Below, piece after piece: positions 63,370 to 64,000 of a DNA stretch of 64,000 nucleotides; position 1 is the stretch's first letter; each line of letters begins with the position of its first letter. The notes under the pieces were generated by a model, which did not search any database, was not told the DNA's origin, and saw only the letters and a list, made by a program, of their open reading frames with translations. A program made the position numbers and the translations under genes. The DNA comes from Intrasporangium flavum (GTDB lineage Bacteria > Actinomycetota > Actinomycetes > Actinomycetales > Dermatophilaceae), in NCBI RefSeq assembly GCF_001956915.1, contig NZ_MLJO01000011.1:1-64000 (forward strand), in the 5' to 3' direction.

Positions 63370-64000
63370 ATCAGCGCACAGCGCACGCTGGACGAGGTCG
63401 AGGCCCTGCGCGAGGAGGCCGCTGCGGAGACGGGTGCCGGGCGCCCCGACCGTGCCGTCGGCCTGCTCCGCGACGCGCTGGAGCGGCTCGAGGCCTCGGG
63501 CGGGGGCAGGGGTGCCGAGCCCGTCCTGCGGGTGCGTGCCCGCACGCTGACCACCCTGGCCCTGACCGAGTTCCTCCTCGAGGGCGCGGACGCCGCGCAC
63601 GCGCGGTTCGCCGAGGTCGAGCAGATCGTCGACGCGCTGGGCGACGACGACCTGCGGGCGCGGCTGGCCTACCAGCGCGCCAACGTCGCCGGACGCGGGG
63701 GCGACCTCGCCGGGGCGCGCGACGGTCTCGAGGGGGCGCTGCGCCGGCTCGACGCGTTCTCGCCGCGCGAGCAGTGCTCGGTGCTGCTGAGCCGCGGCAT
63801 GCTCGCCTTCGAGCTGTCCGAGCCCGCCGTCGCGCTCGACGCGTTCTCCCGGGCGGCGGCGACGGCGCGCGAGGGAGGCTGGCGCCCGCAGGAGTTCATG
63901 GCCGCCCACAACGAGGGCTACGCCGCCTACCTGCTCGGTGACGTGCCCCGGGCGCTCGCGACGATGGCGGCAGCCGTCGAGGACGCACCCGACGTCTCGC
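63370..64000 (+). CDS. TPR-repeat protein (partial; non-canonical ATC start)
   Basis: Helix-pair repeats are clear: LDEVEALREEAAAETGAGRPDRAVGLLRDALERLEA, LTTLALTEFLLEGADAAHARFAEVEQIVDALGDDDLRARLAYQRANVAGRGGDLAGARDGLEGALRRL, and AHNEGYAAYLLGDVPRALATMAAAV. The frame is open from a stop at 63331 to the window end (210 codons present). There is no ATG, GTG or TTG before GTG 63532. The sequence GGAGG (63356-63360) lies nine bases before ATC 63370, so ATC (or a mutated ATG) is the likely start. Gene order suggests a C-terminal CHAT protease-like domain beyond the edge, but that is inference. Confidence 0.8.
   Translation, partial: MSAQRTLDEVEALREEAAAETGAGRPDRAVGLLRDALERLEASGGGRGAEPVLRVRARTLTTLALTEFLLEGADAAHARFAEVEQIVDALGDDDLRARLAYQRANVAGRGGDLAGARDGLEGALRRLDAFSPREQCSVLLSRGMLAFELSEPAVALDAFSRAAATAREGGWRPQEFMAAHNEGYAAYLLGDVPRALATMAAAVEDAPDVS

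Overview
The window is very GC-rich DNA (roughly 73% by eye) with short intergenic gaps, many four-base ATGA/GTGA gene overlaps, and many starts placed 6-8 bases after a TANNNT -10 box (leaderless). The gene content points to an aerobic actinomycete: a DUF222/13E12 HNH protein, F420-type oxidoreductases, a mycothiol-type DinB/MDMPI fold, DUF5926, DUF4446, DUF4328 and an oxygen-dependent CobG cobalamin route. A member of the Micrococcales such as an Intrasporangiaceae genus is my best guess, but that is inference. I saw no rRNA, tRNA, insertion sequence or CRISPR array.

Layout. 1-1553: an amino-acid exporter (edge-truncated) divergent from its ArgP-type regulator. 1675-5196: a ClC chloride/proton transporter, a small membrane protein and glutamate decarboxylase, which look like an acid-stress set. 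5227-6116: cysteine dioxygenase followed by a rhodanese. 6384-14110: a drug/metabolite exporter, a DUF222-HNH gene with an SOS box, a DinB-type gene, a GlxA-type regulator with a divergent small ORF, an MDMPI-type gene, a VanZ-like gene and a secreted lipase.

14121-22485: a photoprotection locus. A minus-strand operon encodes an FAD amine oxidase, DUF1365, a cyclopropane-fatty-acid-synthase-like methyltransferase, photolyase, a CPBP protease and an SDR-TspO fusion. It is divergent from an SRPBCC gene and a CarH/LitR-type MerR regulator with a B12-binding domain. The shared promoter carries 11-base-phased TGTC repeats over the -35 boxes.

22485-49920: a near-complete aerobic cobalamin pathway interspersed with a few other genes: cobK; chlID-cobO-cobB-cobC-cobA-cobD (riboswitch-led); cobL-cobM; cbtB-cbtA-ferredoxin (riboswitch-led); cobG-cobH-cobIJ; cobN (riboswitch-led); and cobQ with a cobF-GNAT fusion. 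Corrin ring synthesis, late cobalt insertion by CobN plus a ChlI/ChlD-type ATPase, adenosylation and aminopropanol attachment are all covered. Nucleotide-loop genes (cobU, cobS, cobT) are not seen here. The adenosylcobalamin made by this pathway is the expected cofactor of the neighbouring CarH-like photoreceptor.

49977-60181: a deazaflavin-dependent reductase, a PadR regulator with a clear operator, a HATPase (RsbW-type), a kinase-luciferase-like fusion, DUF5926, a glycosyltransferase, an 84-base tandem repeat, a large membrane phosphatase-like protein, DUF4446, prephenate dehydratase and a peptidoglycan-binding lipoprotein.

60697-64000 (right edge): a compact operon that I regard as the most novel part. 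It encodes a signal-less subtilisin-like protease with five consecutive YWGGIG repeats, a sigma-70-like factor, a helical protein with a carboxypeptidase-regulatory-like beta domain, and a TPR protein cut by the window end. The TPR reading frame has no ATG/GTG/TTG start and seems to begin at ATC.
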